In this document: one piece after another, positions 18,223-27,192 of the stretch
Numbering within the stretch: position 1 is the first letter of the stretch
Layout: every line of letters starts with the position of its first letter
From: Paenibacillus phyllosphaerae
Lineage (GTDB): Bacteria; Bacillota; Bacilli; Paenibacillales; Paenibacillaceae
Assembly: GCF_014192105.1 (NCBI RefSeq)
Contig: NZ_JACHXK010000012.1
Location: forward strand, 124,001 to 188,000
DNA length: 64,000 bases
Reading direction: 5' to 3'
Made by a program: the position numbers and the translations under genes
Notes under the pieces: generated by a model
The model's database searches: none
What the model was told of the DNA's origin: nothing
Seen by the model: only the letters and a program-made list of their open reading frames with translations

Positions 18223-18247
18223 AATTCCTATAAGATAAAGTTAAATT
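18223..18247 (-). promoter_or_regulatory. Sulfur-box-like inverted repeat before the GNAT gene
   Basis: On the minus strand AATTTAAC-N9-TAGGAATT. The right arm is exact and the left arm matches 5 of 8 bases of AATTCATA, with the same 9-base spacer as the sites at 19475 and 30377. Confidence 0.45.
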
Positions 18248-18443
18248 CAATTTCCGAATAGAAAAGTTCTATCGAAGACGGCTATTCGCGTATAGCTAAC
18301 ATCATTGACATTCCTGATGGATGGCAGGATCTATTGCCTGCTCTGATGACTTGCCTTGTCAGACGATCGCAGCTAACAGCGCGCGGCGCTGGCCGCACGC
18401 CGGTGCTCATGCGTTGCAGGGTCGGCAGATTTTGCGCACTTTC

Positions 18444-18468
18444 AATTCCGTGTATAACGGTAAGAATA
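18444..18468 (+). promoter_or_regulatory. Sulfur-box-like inverted repeat before the LysR gene
   Basis: AATTCCGT-N9-TAAGAATA, with the same arm and spacer geometry as the boxes at 19475 and 30377 but two mismatches in the right arm. It lies 30 bases before the LysR start. Confidence 0.4.
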
Positions 18469-18497
18469 ATGAACTTTATAATTGGAGGGTTTCCTGC

Positions 18498-19376
18498 ATG
18501 AATATCGAGAATATGGAAGCATTCGTCTACGTGAATCATTATGGCAGCTTCAATAAAGCGGCCGAGGTGCTCTTCCTCTCCCAGCCTTCGGTCACCGCGC
18601 GCATTCAGACGCTGGAGCGGGAGCTCGATTGCAAACTGTTCGACCGCCAAGGCAAACAGATCCTGCTGACGGAGAAAGGCAAGCAGTTCCTCCCTTATGC
18701 GCAGCAGATTATTCAGACACTCCAAAAAGGCAGGCTCCATCTGCAGGAACGCGGAGCAAGGCCGCAAGAGCTGCGGATCGGCAGTACCGTCTCGGTCTCC
18801 AACTACGTGCTGCCCGACATTCTCCCCAAACTGAGAAGCCTCTTTCCCGAGATGACGTTCAAGATGACGACGGCGTCTACGGACGATCTTGTCGCTAAAC
18901 TGATGGACCGCGAGATCGATATTGCCTTTGTCCGCAAGCTGGTTCATCCATCGGTCCAATCCTTTCCCTTCTATGAAGACCCGATCAAGCTCTACGTCTA
19001 TGAGGGTCATCCTTTTGCCGCCGCCGGACGGGTCTCGCTGCATGAGATTCGCCACCAGACGCTCGTATTCTTCGAGTGCGGCTCGCTCGACTGGCTTCGC
19101 CTGCACCGGGTGTTCGAATATCTTGAGCATCCGCCTCACATCGTCTTTCATGCCGATAATCACGAGACGGCCAAGAAGCTGGTCTTGCGGAAGGTCGGCA
19201 TTTGCTTCCTGCCCGGCCTGAGCGTGAAGGAAGAGGTGGCCCAAGGGAAGCTGATTCCGATCGAGATCGAGGAGACGAACGGCATATCGCTGCAGACGAA
19301 CTTGATCACGCTCACGGGAGAGAATGCGGAGTTTATCGAAGCGATCATCGCGAAGGAAAGCATGTATAACATTTAA
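18498..19376 (+). CDS. LysR-type regulator of the organosulfur operon (AscR/YtlI-like)
   Basis: 292 residues from ATG 18498, which has a GGAGGG site; the reading frame extends further upstream but without homology. The N-terminal winged helix reads NKAAEVLFLSQPSVTARIQ, followed by a two-lobed LysR substrate domain. In Bacillus subtilis a LysR activator (AscR, formerly YtlI) stands before the ytmI operon and turns it on when sulfate and cysteine are scarce. The same gene order here supports that role. The co-inducer is not known; O-acetylserine or N-acetylserine-type signals are usual for sulfur LysR proteins. Confidence 0.85.
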   Translation: MNIENMEAFVYVNHYGSFNKAAEVLFLSQPSVTARIQTLERELDCKLFDRQGKQILLTEKGKQFLPYAQQIIQTLQKGRLHLQERGARPQELRIGSTVSVSNYVLPDILPKLRSLFPEMTFKMTTASTDDLVAKLMDREIDIAFVRKLVHPSVQSFPFYEDPIKLYVYEGHPFAAAGRVSLHEIRHQTLVFFECGSLDWLRLHRVFEYLEHPPHIVFHADNHETAKKLVLRKVGICFLPGLSVKEEVAQGKLIPIEIEETNGISLQTNLITLTGENAEFIEAIIAKESMYNI

Positions 19377-19474
19377 TAGCCGCCCCTCGTTAGGGCTTAT
19401 AAGAACTTCAATCGAACGATAGAGAAAGTCTATTAGCGCCGATATTGCATCAGGTGTTACATTAGTAGCAAGTT

Positions 19475-19499
19475 AATTCATACTAAGTTTATAGGAATT
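19475..19499 (+). promoter_or_regulatory. Inverted-repeat operator and -10 of the first sulfur operon
   Basis: AATTCATA-N9-TAGGAATT (19475-19482 and 19492-19499) directly abuts a perfect TATAAT (19499-19504), with no good -35 hexamer. That is typical of a promoter that needs a LysR activator and is blocked by a repressor. The palindrome resembles CymR-type sites of cysteine control in Firmicutes. Confidence 0.6.
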
Positions 19500-19530
19500 A
19501 TAATATTTAGAAACATGAGGGGTGTAAGTC

Positions 19531-20061
19531 ATGAGCGAGGTCTATCGATTAGCCGGTCTTGAGGACGCGGAGCGGCTGCAGGTCATCACTTATGAGGCAT
19601 ATGCGCTGATTCGGGAGCTAGAGCTCCACTGGCCGGCCGCGAACGCGGACTTGGCGCAGATCCAAGACAATGTGACCCAGAACGAGTGCTACGTGCTCGA
19701 GGTCGAAGGGAAGATCGTGGCGACGATCACGTTGTCAAAGGGCGATGAAGTGAAGGCGATCACGGACTTGCCGTTCATCAAATGGTTTGCCGTCGATCCA
19801 GGCGAGCAGGGCAAAGGTTACGGCAACAAGCTGCTGACCTGGGTGGAGGATGCGATCATCCGCGACAAGGTGGGAGCGCCCGCCGTAACGCTGGGTACGG
19901 CCCAGAAGCACCCATGGCTGCTGCCGATGTATGAGCGCCGAGGCTACGAGAGCATTCACGCGTTTGATCCCGGCAACGGAGACGGCGTCATGCATTTGCT
20001 CCGCAAGGTCGTGAATCCCGCTCAATTCTCGATAATGAATGCGAGCGTAACGAACGTATAA
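19531..20061 (+). CDS. GNAT N-acetyltransferase, YtmI/SnaA-like
   Basis: 176 residues. The GNAT fold is shown by FAVDPGEQGKGYGNKLLTWVEDAI, of which VDPGEQGKGYG is the acetyl-CoA loop, and by WLLPMYERRGY near the end. In Bacillus subtilis the enzyme encoded first in the ytmI operon N-acetylates S-alkyl-cysteines, which makes them substrates for the following monooxygenases. The gene has the same position here, right before a Tcy-like transporter. GAGGGGTG precedes ATG 19531. It opens an operon of eleven genes running to 29792. Confidence 0.8.
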   Translation: MSEVYRLAGLEDAERLQVITYEAYALIRELELHWPAANADLAQIQDNVTQNECYVLEVEGKIVATITLSKGDEVKAITDLPFIKWFAVDPGEQGKGYGNKLLTWVEDAIIRDKVGAPAVTLGTAQKHPWLLPMYERRGYESIHAFDPGNGDGVMHLLRKVVNPAQFSIMNASVTNV

Positions 20062-20093
20062 TCCCAATTATAAACAAATGGAGGGTCTTATTC

Positions 20094-20960
20094 ATGAAAA
20101 AAACATCCCTATTCACGCTCGGACTTGCGCTTACATTGGTGACGGCGGGTTGCGGCTCGAATGGTTCGAACAATAACGGCGGCGCAGAGAACGCCGAGCC
20201 TGCTTCGGCTAATGCGGCTAACAGCGGCGGTTCGGCCGAGAAAGTAACGAAGATCGTCGTCGGCACGGGAACGGGCTTCCCGCAAGTGTGCTTCATCGAC
20301 GAGAACGGCAAGCTGACCGGCTTCGACGTCGAGCTGGTGCGCGAGATCGATGAACGGCTGCCCGAGTACGAATTCGAGTTCCAGACGATGGAATTCGCCA
20401 ACTTGCTGCTCAGCCTGGAGACGAAGAAGATCGATTTCGTCGCCCACGAGATGGAGCAGAATCCGGAACGCGTCGAGAAGTATCTCTTCAACAAAGAGCC
20501 TTACGCTTACTGGCGCAACAAGATCGTCGTAGCCAAAGAGAACGATTCGATTCAGACGCTCGACGATCTGGCCGGCAAGAAAGTACTGACCGGCGCGACC
20601 AGCGCGGCGGCTCAAATCCTCGAGAACTACAACAAAGAGCATGACAAAGATATCAATATCGTCTACCAAAGCGGCGCGGCGAACGATACGGTCAGCCAGA
20701 TCACTTCGGGACGCGTAGACGCTACGATCGCAGCCGACTTCACGCTTTCCTTGATCGATCCGCAGGCGAAGCTGAAGACGACGGGCGATGACCTGTCCGC
20801 GGCCGACATTCTGTTCGTCTTCCGCAAAGACGATGCGGACTCGCAGAAGCTGTCTGACGCAATCGACGTTGCGCTCAAAGAAATCAAAGCCGACGGCACG
20901 CTCGGCAAGCTGAGCACCGAGTGGCTCGGCGGAGACTTTACGGCGGACGCAGCCAAATAG
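20094..20960 (+). CDS. tcyK: Amino-acid (cystine-type) ABC transporter, substrate-binding lipoprotein
   Basis: 288 residues. A lipoprotein signal (MKKTSLF, lipobox TAGC) and a Gly/Asn/Ala linker lead into a periplasmic-binding-protein family 3 domain: GTGTGFPQVCFIDENGKLTGFD, cited for its PQVCFIDENGKLTGFDVEL ligand loop, and later DDLAGKKVLTG. It captures cystine or S-substituted cysteines outside the membrane for the two permeases and ATPase that follow. B. subtilis has two such genes in tandem (tcyJ, tcyK); only one is present here. Family is certain; the ligand is inferred from the operon. Confidence 0.82.
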   Translation: MKKTSLFTLGLALTLVTAGCGSNGSNNNGGAENAEPASANAANSGGSAEKVTKIVVGTGTGFPQVCFIDENGKLTGFDVELVREIDERLPEYEFEFQTMEFANLLLSLETKKIDFVAHEMEQNPERVEKYLFNKEPYAYWRNKIVVAKENDSIQTLDDLAGKKVLTGATSAAAQILENYNKEHDKDINIVYQSGAANDTVSQITSGRVDATIAADFTLSLIDPQAKLKTTGDDLSAADILFVFRKDDADSQKLSDAIDVALKEIKADGTLGKLSTEWLGGDFTADAAK

Positions 20961-21001
20961 CAAGGCTTGGGCAACTCCTTTAAGAAAGGTGAGAGCGATC
21001 G

Positions 21002-21796
21002 ATGGAATATGGTTTCGACATCACCTATGTGTTCGAGTTTATCCCCAAACTGCTGGACACGTTGAATATTACGCTGTTTATCGTGGCAGGCGCCATCGCA
21101 TTGGGACTGTTCGTCGGTTTCCTGGTGGCACTGCCCCGCCTTTATCATATCCCCGTGCTGCAGAATATCTCGAAGATCTACGTCTCGTTCTTCCGCGGCA
21201 CGCCGATCCTCATTCAGCTCTTCCTGTTCTACTACGGTCTGCCGGAGATTCTGAAGCTCGTGGCGATCGATCTGTCGAAAGCGCCCGTGCTCCTGTTCGT
21301 CATCTTGACGTTCGGTCTTCATACCGGCGCCTATGTGTCGGAGAACATCCGCGCGGCGGTGCTGGCGGTCAATCGCGGACAAGTGGAAGCGGCTTATGCC
21401 GTCGGGATGACCGGTTATCAAGCGTTCACTCGGATCGTGCTGCCGCAGGCGCTGGCGATCGCGGTTCCGGTCTTCTCGAATCTCGTGCTTGCGATGGTCA
21501 AAGATACGTCGCTCGCATTCACGCTGGGCGTCATGGAGATGACCGGCAAAGCGCAGACGCTCGGATCGCTGACGCAGCGCTACATGGAGACGTTCGTGGC
21601 GCTGGCCATCATTTACCTCATCATCTGCGTTACGCTCGAGCGCGTATTGCTGATTGCGGAGCGCAGGCTTAACCGCCACAATAACCGCGATCAGGAAACC
21701 AGAAGCTGGTTCAAGAACCGCAAGCGCGCTTCGCTGAATCAACTGACCCGCGAATTGAACTTGGACAAAAAGGAGGTGCCGCGATATGAAGCTTGA
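21002..21796 (+). CDS. tcyL: Amino-acid ABC transporter permease 1
   Basis: 264 residues, with about five hydrophobic segments and the HisMQ-type permease signature. FFRGTPILIQLFLFYYG occurs early and the EAA loop EAAYAVGMTGYQAFTRIVLPQA contacts the ATPase. It is one half of the membrane channel. The end overlaps the next permease gene by 11 bases, so the two are translationally coupled. It carries a basic C-terminal extension of about 25 residues (RSWFKNRKRASLNQ) that the second permease lacks. Confidence 0.85.
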   Translation: MEYGFDITYVFEFIPKLLDTLNITLFIVAGAIALGLFVGFLVALPRLYHIPVLQNISKIYVSFFRGTPILIQLFLFYYGLPEILKLVAIDLSKAPVLLFVILTFGLHTGAYVSENIRAAVLAVNRGQVEAAYAVGMTGYQAFTRIVLPQALAIAVPVFSNLVLAMVKDTSLAFTLGVMEMTGKAQTLGSLTQRYMETFVALAIIYLIICVTLERVLLIAERRLNRHNNRDQETRSWFKNRKRASLNQLTRELNLDKKEVPRYEA

Positions 21797-22496
21797 TCCG
21801 GTCTTTATATGGACGGCTTTCGTTCAACTGCTCTCCGCCATTCCGACGACATTGGCCATCACGGTCGTCTCCGTATTCTGCGGCTTCATCATCGGTACGA
21901 TTACGGCGCTGTCCCGCCTGTATCGCATCCCCGTGCTGTCCCAGATCTCGACCGGTTATGTGACGTTCATCCGCGGCACGCCTATGCTTACGCATCTGCT
22001 GCTCATCTATTTCGGCCTTCCGATGCTCGTCGACGGCCTGTCGGCGCAGCTGGGGCTTGGGTGGAATTCGGCCAAAATCCCGATGATCGCCTTTGCGTTC
22101 ATCTCCTTCTCCATCACGGCCGGCGCCTATATGTCCGAGGTCGTGCGTTCCGGATTGCTCGCCGTCGACCGCGGCCAGATCGAAGCGGCATGGGCGGTCG
22201 GGATGACGACGCCGCAAGCGCTCCGGCGCATCGTGTTCCCGCAAGCGCTGGCAGCCAGCTTGCCGAATCTGTCCAATTCGCTGATCGGCATGCTCCACGG
22301 TTCCACGCTCGCGTTCACCGTATCGGTGGTCGATCTGAATGCCAAGGCGCAGATCGTCGCCTCGACGAACTGGAAGTTCTTCGAAGCGTATCTTGCGGTC
22401 GCCTTGATCTTCTGGGGATTGACGGTCCTGATCGAACGGATCACGGGCGCCATCGAGCGGAGAATCAACCTGTTCAGAAGAGGAGGAGTGGCATGA
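21786..22496 (+). CDS. tcyM: Amino-acid ABC transporter permease 2
   Basis: 236 residues, HisMQ-type permease with [17 protein letters not shown] and the EAA loop [22 protein letters not shown]. It pairs with the preceding permease, as TcyL and TcyM do in B. subtilis. The AAAAAGGAGG site lies inside the end of the upstream gene. Its stop codon overlaps the start of the ATPase gene by four bases (ATGA). Confidence 0.85.
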   Translation: MKLDPVFIWTAFVQLLSAIPTTLAITVVSVFCGFIIGTITALSRLYRIPVLSQISTGYVTFIRGTPMLTHLLLIYFGLPMLVDGLSAQLGLGWNSAKIPMIAFAFISFSITAGAYMSEVVRSGLLAVDRGQIEAAWAVGMTTPQALRRIVFPQALAASLPNLSNSLIGMLHGSTLAFTVSVVDLNAKAQIVASTNWKFFEAYLAVALIFWGLTVLIERITGAIERRINLFRRGGVA

Positions 22497-23245
22497 TCGA
22501 ATTAAAAGGCATTCGCAAATCCTTCGGCAAGAACGAAGTGCTGAGGGGCATCGATCTGACGGTCAAGAAGGGCGAAGTCGTGGCGATTCTGGGACCATCG
22601 GGTTCCGGCAAAACGACGCTGCTCCGCTGCATCAATTACCTCGAGAAGCCGGGCGAAGGATCGATTCGGATCGGCGGCTTCTCGCTCGATTATAAACGGG
22701 CAGGCAAGAAGGATATCCATGCCCTTCGGCAGCACTCGGCGATGGTATTCCAACAATACAATCTGTTCGCCCATAAGACGGCGCTCGAGAACGTAATCGA
22801 GGGATTGATCGTCGTCAAGAAGATGAATAAGGACGAAGCGCGCAAACGCGGCGTAGAGCTGCTCGAGAAGGTCGGTCTCGGCGCCAAGCTGGATGCTTAC
22901 CCGAGCCAATTGTCCGGCGGCCAGCAGCAGCGGGTCGGCATCGCCAGAGCGCTTGCGCTGGAGCCGGACGTCATCTTGTTCGACGAGCCAACGTCAGCCC
23001 TGGACCCGGAACTGGTCGGCGAAGTGCTGTCGGTCATTCGGAAGATCGCGAAGGAAGGCATCACGATGATTATCGTGACCCATGAGATGGGATTCGCATC
23101 CGATGTGGCTAACCATGTCGTGTTCATGGACGGCGGCGTCATCGTCGAGGAAGGAACGCCTTCGGAGCTGTTCGGCAATCCGAAGGAAGAGCGGACCAAG
23201 CAATTCTTGAAGCGGATCACGCCGGAATTAATCTACACCATCTAG
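22493..23245 (+). CDS. tcyN: Amino-acid ABC transporter ATP-binding protein
   Basis: 250 residues from ATG 22493 (GAGGAGGAG upstream); the longer frame that begins near 21809 is a shadow of the permease. Walker A is GPSGSGKTT, the signature is [15 protein letters not shown], Walker B is [14 protein letters not shown] and the H-loop is VTHEMGFA. It powers uptake through the two permeases. The order binding protein, permease, permease, ATPase matches tcyKLMN. Confidence 0.9.
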   Translation: MIELKGIRKSFGKNEVLRGIDLTVKKGEVVAILGPSGSGKTTLLRCINYLEKPGEGSIRIGGFSLDYKRAGKKDIHALRQHSAMVFQQYNLFAHKTALENVIEGLIVVKKMNKDEARKRGVELLEKVGLGAKLDAYPSQLSGGQQQRVGIARALALEPDVILFDEPTSALDPELVGEVLSVIRKIAKEGITMIIVTHEMGFASDVANHVVFMDGGVIVEEGTPSELFGNPKEERTKQFLKRITPELIYTI

Positions 23246-23256
23246 GGGGAATAACC

Positions 23257-24267
23257 ATGTCCGTTATCTTGAGCATATTGGATCAGAGCCCGGTCTATCC
23301 GGGCGAGACAACGACCGGCACGTTCGCTAACACGCTTGCATTAGCCAAGAAGTCCGAGGAGCTCGGTTTCCATCGGTTCTGGGTATCCGAGCATCACGAT
23401 TCCGAGCATGTGGCGGGTTCTTCGCCCGAGGTGCTGATCTCTTACCTGCTCGCCAAGACGGAGCGGATTCGGGTCGGCTCCGGCGGCATCATGCTGCAGC
23501 ACTACAGCCCCTATAAGGTCGCCGAGAATTTCCACGTGCTGGCTTCGCTCGCGCCGGGACGCGTCGACCTTGGCGTCGGCCGGGCGCCGGGCGGGCTGCC
23601 GCGCAGCACGCAAGCGCTGCAGCGGGGCATCGTGAATCCGCAGTCGCTGACCGAGAAGATCGTCGAGCTTCGCCATCATATCGAAGGCGGCCTGCCGGAA
23701 GGCGACCCGCTCGAAGGGCTGAAAGCATCGCCGATCCCGACGATCGCACCCGAGCTTCACGTGCTCGGCGCATCGAACGACAGCGCCGAACTCGCAGCCA
23801 GCCTAGGCTTGCCTTACGTCTTCTCCCTATTCATCGGAGGCGACGAAGAAGCCGCGATCGCCGCGATCCGTAAGTATCGCGATTCATTCAACGCGGAGAA
23901 GGGCACGCAGCCGCAAGCGATTCTGGCGCTGTCCGCGATCGTGGCCGATACCGATGAAGAAGCGCGCAGCCTCGTGCCGCCGCAGAAGCTGGTGAAAGTT
24001 CACCTGGCGAGCGGACGGAAAGTGACGCTCGGGAATATCGAACAAGCGGAAGAGTACGGCCGCCAATCCGGCGAAGCGTACACGATTGAAGAGAAAGAGC
24101 CGCTGATCACGGTCGGGTCGAAAGCTACCGTGCGCGGCAAGCTGCTTGAACTGCAGGAAGCAACAGGCGTGGATGAATTCATCATCACGACGAATATCGC
24201 GCCGTTCGATAAACGCGTGCGTTCCTATGAATTGCTCAGCGAAGCGTTCGCTGAAGTGACCGCTTAA
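23257..24267 (+). CDS. Luciferase-like flavin monooxygenase, YtmO/CmoO-like
   Basis: 336 residues. LLM-class flavin-dependent oxidoreductase: ILDQSPVYPGETT at the N-terminus, RFWVSEHHDSEHVAGSSPEVL with the HH pair typical of the MsnO8/YtmO group, then VGSGGIMLQHYSPYKVAENF and DLGVGRAPGG. Such enzymes use reduced FMN and oxygen. In the B. subtilis ytm operon the equivalent gene directly follows the transporter ATPase, as here, and is thought to oxidise N-acetyl-S-alkyl-cysteines. No flavin reductase is encoded nearby. AGGGGGA precedes ATG 23257. Confidence 0.82.
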   Translation: MSVILSILDQSPVYPGETTTGTFANTLALAKKSEELGFHRFWVSEHHDSEHVAGSSPEVLISYLLAKTERIRVGSGGIMLQHYSPYKVAENFHVLASLAPGRVDLGVGRAPGGLPRSTQALQRGIVNPQSLTEKIVELRHHIEGGLPEGDPLEGLKASPIPTIAPELHVLGASNDSAELAASLGLPYVFSLFIGGDEEAAIAAIRKYRDSFNAEKGTQPQAILALSAIVADTDEEARSLVPPQKLVKVHLASGRKVTLGNIEQAEEYGRQSGEAYTIEEKEPLITVGSKATVRGKLLELQEATGVDEFIITTNIAPFDKRVRSYELLSEAFAEVTA

Positions 24268-24303
24268 TCTTAAAAACGCGTCAACGAACAGGAGGTGTCT
24301 TGC

Positions 24304-25488
24304 ATGAGCCAAGAGACGAAGCCGCTCAGCGGCGCTGCCATTGCCGGCCGGTTAATCGAGATCCGGAGGGAGCTTCACCAATATCCGGAGCTGTCGCACG
24401 AAGAGTTCGAGACGACCGCCCGAATCCGCAGGTGGCTCGAAGAAGCCGGCATCCGCATCGCGGACTTCCCGCTGCGGACGGGAATCGTGGCCGAGATCGG
24501 CGGCCTCCATGGGGGACCGGTCATCGCGCTGCGGGCGGATATCGACGCTTTGCCGATCGAGGAGGATACCGGCCTGAGTTATGCATCGCTTGTTCCGGGC
24601 AAAATGCATGCCTGCGGCCATGACTTCCATACGGCCTCGATTCTTGGGGCGGCCTATCTGCTGAAGGAGCAGGAAGCTGCTCTGCAAGGTACGATCCGCT
24701 TGCTGTTCCAGCCGGCCGAGGAGAAGGCCTCCGGCGCCCGCAAAGTCGTCGAGAGCGGAGCGCTGCAAGGCGTTCGCGCCGTGCTGGGGCTGCATAACAA
24801 GCCGGATCTGCCGGTGGGAACGATCGGCATCAAGGGCGGACCGCTCATGGCCGCGGCTGACGGGTTCGTCATCGAGGTTCAGGGCAAAGGCTCGCATGCC
24901 GCCGTACCCGATGCGGGCAATGACCCGATCGTGACCGCCGCTCACATCGTGACCGCGCTGCAGTCGATCGTGAGCCGGAACGTGAGCTCGCTGGATAGCG
25001 CCGTCATCAGCGTAACGAAGCTGAACAGCGGCACGATCTGGAACGTCATTCCGGAGAAGGCGGTGCTTGAAGGCACGATCCGCACTTTCGATGAAGGCGT
25101 GCGCAGATCGGTCATCAAGCGGTTCAATCAAGTGGTCGATGGCGTGGCCGCTGCTTACGATACAACGGCATCGGTGCGATGGATCGAAGGACCGCCCCCG
25201 GTCAGCAACGACGATACGTTGGCGCGTCTTGCCTGGGAAGAGGCGGAACGGCTGGGTCTTCTGCCGGTCGTTCCGACGCCATCCCCGGCGGGCGAAGACT
25301 TCTCGGTCTATCAGCAGCTTGTGCCCGGGCTGTTCGTGTTCTTCGGTACGGACGGACCGCAGGAATGGCATCATCCGGCGTTCGATCTCGATGAGCGGGC
25401 CTTGCCGATTGCGGCGGACTTCTTCGCCGCCTCCGCGGTTCGCGCGCTGAAGCATTACGCGGAATTAGGCGGGGAAGCGGATGCCTGA
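24304..25488 (+). CDS. M20-family amidohydrolase (probable N-acetyl-amino-acid deacetylase)
   Basis: 394 residues from ATG 24304 (AGGAGG 8 bases upstream). M20D peptidase/amidohydrolase: RRELHQYPELSHEEFET, then ALRADIDALPIEE, the metal-binding Cys-His segment MHACGHDFHTA, the EE pair in QPAEEKASGA, and the late H in EWHHPAFD. The lid domain (SHAAVP) is present. It resembles YtnL/SndA-type enzymes that remove the acetyl group after C-S cleavage, returning cysteine. It abuts the next gene with no gap. Confidence 0.85.
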   Translation: MSQETKPLSGAAIAGRLIEIRRELHQYPELSHEEFETTARIRRWLEEAGIRIADFPLRTGIVAEIGGLHGGPVIALRADIDALPIEEDTGLSYASLVPGKMHACGHDFHTASILGAAYLLKEQEAALQGTIRLLFQPAEEKASGARKVVESGALQGVRAVLGLHNKPDLPVGTIGIKGGPLMAAADGFVIEVQGKGSHAAVPDAGNDPIVTAAHIVTALQSIVSRNVSSLDSAVISVTKLNSGTIWNVIPEKAVLEGTIRTFDEGVRRSVIKRFNQVVDGVAAAYDTTASVRWIEGPPPVSNDDTLARLAWEEAERLGLLPVVPTPSPAGEDFSVYQQLVPGLFVFFGTDGPQEWHHPAFDLDERALPIAADFFAASAVRALKHYAELGGEADA

Positions 25489-26661
25489 ATGAGCGAGACG
25501 AGCAAGCGGAAAGCGTACGACGTCATTATCGTCGGAGCCGGGTCGATGGGCATGAGCGCGGGTTATTATCTGGCCCGGTCAGGCGTACGGACGCTGCTGA
25601 TCGACGCGTTCGACCCTCCCCACGGCGAAGGCAGCCATCATGGCGAGCCTCGCCTGATCCGGCATGCGTACAGCGGAGGCGCAGCCTATATCGAACTTGC
25701 GCTGCGCGCCCAACGATTGTGGGAAGAAGCGGAAGCGAGCAGCGGCCTTAGGCTGTTCGAACGGTCCGGCGTGCTGAATATGGCGGACCCGAAGGTGTAT
25801 TCGCTGCATGGCCGGCTGTCCGACGCGGTACGCCAAGGCGTTCAGGCCGAATGGTTGAACGCAGCCGAAATCCGGCACCGCTGGCCGGGGATCGAGCTTC
25901 CGGAGCGGTTCGAAGGCTTGTATGAGCCGGATGCCGGCTATCTCCATAGCGAGAGCTGCGTGACCGCCTATCGCAATCTTGCGCTGGCGCATGGCGCCGA
26001 GCTTATCGTGAATACGCCGGTTACGGGAATAACCGCGCGGGAAGGCAGCGTGACCGTGCATACGGCTAGCGGAGACTATGCCGCGGGCGCAGCCATACTG
26101 AGCGCAGGGGCCTGGTTCCGTACGCTTGCGCCGTTCATCGAACTTCCGATTCAAGCGGTCCGGAAGGTCGTCGGCTGGTTCGAGACGCAAGGCGGCGGCT
26201 TCGATGCCGGGCGGTTCCCGGGCTTCACGCTTGGCACGGAGCATGGCGGGTTCTACGGCTTCCCGAGCATTCAAGGCGCGGGACTGAAGATCGGCCGCCA
26301 CGATCAAGGCATACCTTGGCATCCCGGCGAGACGCCGGACGCTTTTGGCACCTATCCGGAGGATGAAGGGGATCTCCGGTCGGCGCTTGCGGCCGTCATG
26401 CCGCAGGCGGCGGGCAGACTTCTTCGCAGCGCGGTCTGCAAGTACGAGCTGACGCCAGACGAGCATTTTATTATCGATCGTCATCCGGAACACCGGCATG
26501 TGTGGATCGCGGGCGGCTTTTCCGGACACGGGTTCAAATTTTCCAGCGTCATCGGCGAACAGCTCGCTTTGCTTGCCCAGCATCTTGCGCCTACTGCGGA
26601 TTTAAGGCAATTCGCGTTGTCGCGATTTAATCCGGCGCCATCATCGCCGGCCAAACCATGA
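25489..26661 (+). CDS. FAD oxidase of the monomeric sarcosine oxidase family
   Basis: 390 residues. A Rossmann GAGSMGMSAGYYLA binds FAD and GEGSHHGEPRLIRHAY is typical of MSOX. C317 in VCKYELTPDEHFIID is placed like the cysteine that holds FAD covalently in MSOX (Cys315), and FSGHGFKF closes the flavin site. These enzymes oxidise secondary amines (sarcosine, N-methyl amino acids, pipecolate) and make H2O2. No such gene occurs in the B. subtilis ytm operon. An N-alkylated or cyclic amine intermediate such as a thiazolidine could be its substrate, but this is speculation. ATG 25489 directly follows the previous stop. Confidence 0.85.
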   Translation: MSETSKRKAYDVIIVGAGSMGMSAGYYLARSGVRTLLIDAFDPPHGEGSHHGEPRLIRHAYSGGAAYIELALRAQRLWEEAEASSGLRLFERSGVLNMADPKVYSLHGRLSDAVRQGVQAEWLNAAEIRHRWPGIELPERFEGLYEPDAGYLHSESCVTAYRNLALAHGAELIVNTPVTGITAREGSVTVHTASGDYAAGAAILSAGAWFRTLAPFIELPIQAVRKVVGWFETQGGGFDAGRFPGFTLGTEHGGFYGFPSIQGAGLKIGRHDQGIPWHPGETPDAFGTYPEDEGDLRSALAAVMPQAAGRLLRSAVCKYELTPDEHFIIDRHPEHRHVWIAGGFSGHGFKFSSVIGEQLALLAQHLAPTADLRQFALSRFNPAPSSPAKP

Positions 26662-26679
26662 ACAGTCGGAGGGAATCGT

Positions 26680-27192
26680 ATGAGTGGAATCGATATTCAA
26701 TCGTATTTGGACTCGCATCTTCTGTTGACCCGCGCGATCGCGGGGCTTGGCGAAGAACAGCTGAAGTGGAAGGAAACGCCTGCCAAGTGGAACGTGACCG
26801 AGGTTCTGGCCCATCTGGCCGACCATAACATCGTCGTCTCGTTCCGGATCCGGGATATTCTGGCGGATACGAAGGCGCAGCTGCCCGCGTTCAATCAGGA
26901 CCGCTGGGTGGAAGGCCAACGCGCGAACGATAGCAATGCGACGGACATCCTGGACGCATACTGGGCGTTGCTGACGTATAACGCCCAGCTGTTCGGACGG
27001 CTGAGCGAGCCGGATTTGGAGAAGGGCGGCATTAACTTCAAAGGCGAATTCGTCAAGGTGCGCGATATCATCGGCGGCTTCACGAAGCATGTGCAGACTC
27101 ACCTGGCCCAGATCGAACGGATTAAGAACGCTTACGCCAACCGGGAAGCAAACGTCTCGGCGGAATCAGTCGTACAAGGGGGAATCGAATAA
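26680..27192 (+). CDS. DinB/YfiT-like four-helix metalloprotein
   Basis: 170 residues, all helical, with a DinB-like metal triad: His in AHLADHN near residue 48 and two His in [11 protein letters not shown] near the C-terminus. W26/W36-type tryptophans ([21 protein letters not shown], cited for its [13 protein letters not shown] core) are also typical. The superfamily includes thiol-S-transferases that use bacillithiol or mycothiol and many proteins of unknown role. In this operon a bacillithiol-dependent transfer on a sulfur compound is an attractive idea. The stop overlaps the next start (TAATG). Confidence 0.75.
   Translation: MSGIDIQSYLDSHLLLTRAIAGLGEEQLKWKETPAKWNVTEVLAHLADHNIVVSFRIRDILADTKAQLPAFNQDRWVEGQRANDSNATDILDAYWALLTYNAQLFGRLSEPDLEKGGINFKGEFVKVRDIIGGFTKHVQTHLAQIERIKNAYANREANVSAESVVQGGIE

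Noticed and set aside
19662-21742. Long minus-strand frames (up to 359 codons) opposite the transporter genes
   Set aside because: They are antisense shadows caused by GC-rich third codon positions; the plus-strand frames have clear transporter motifs.
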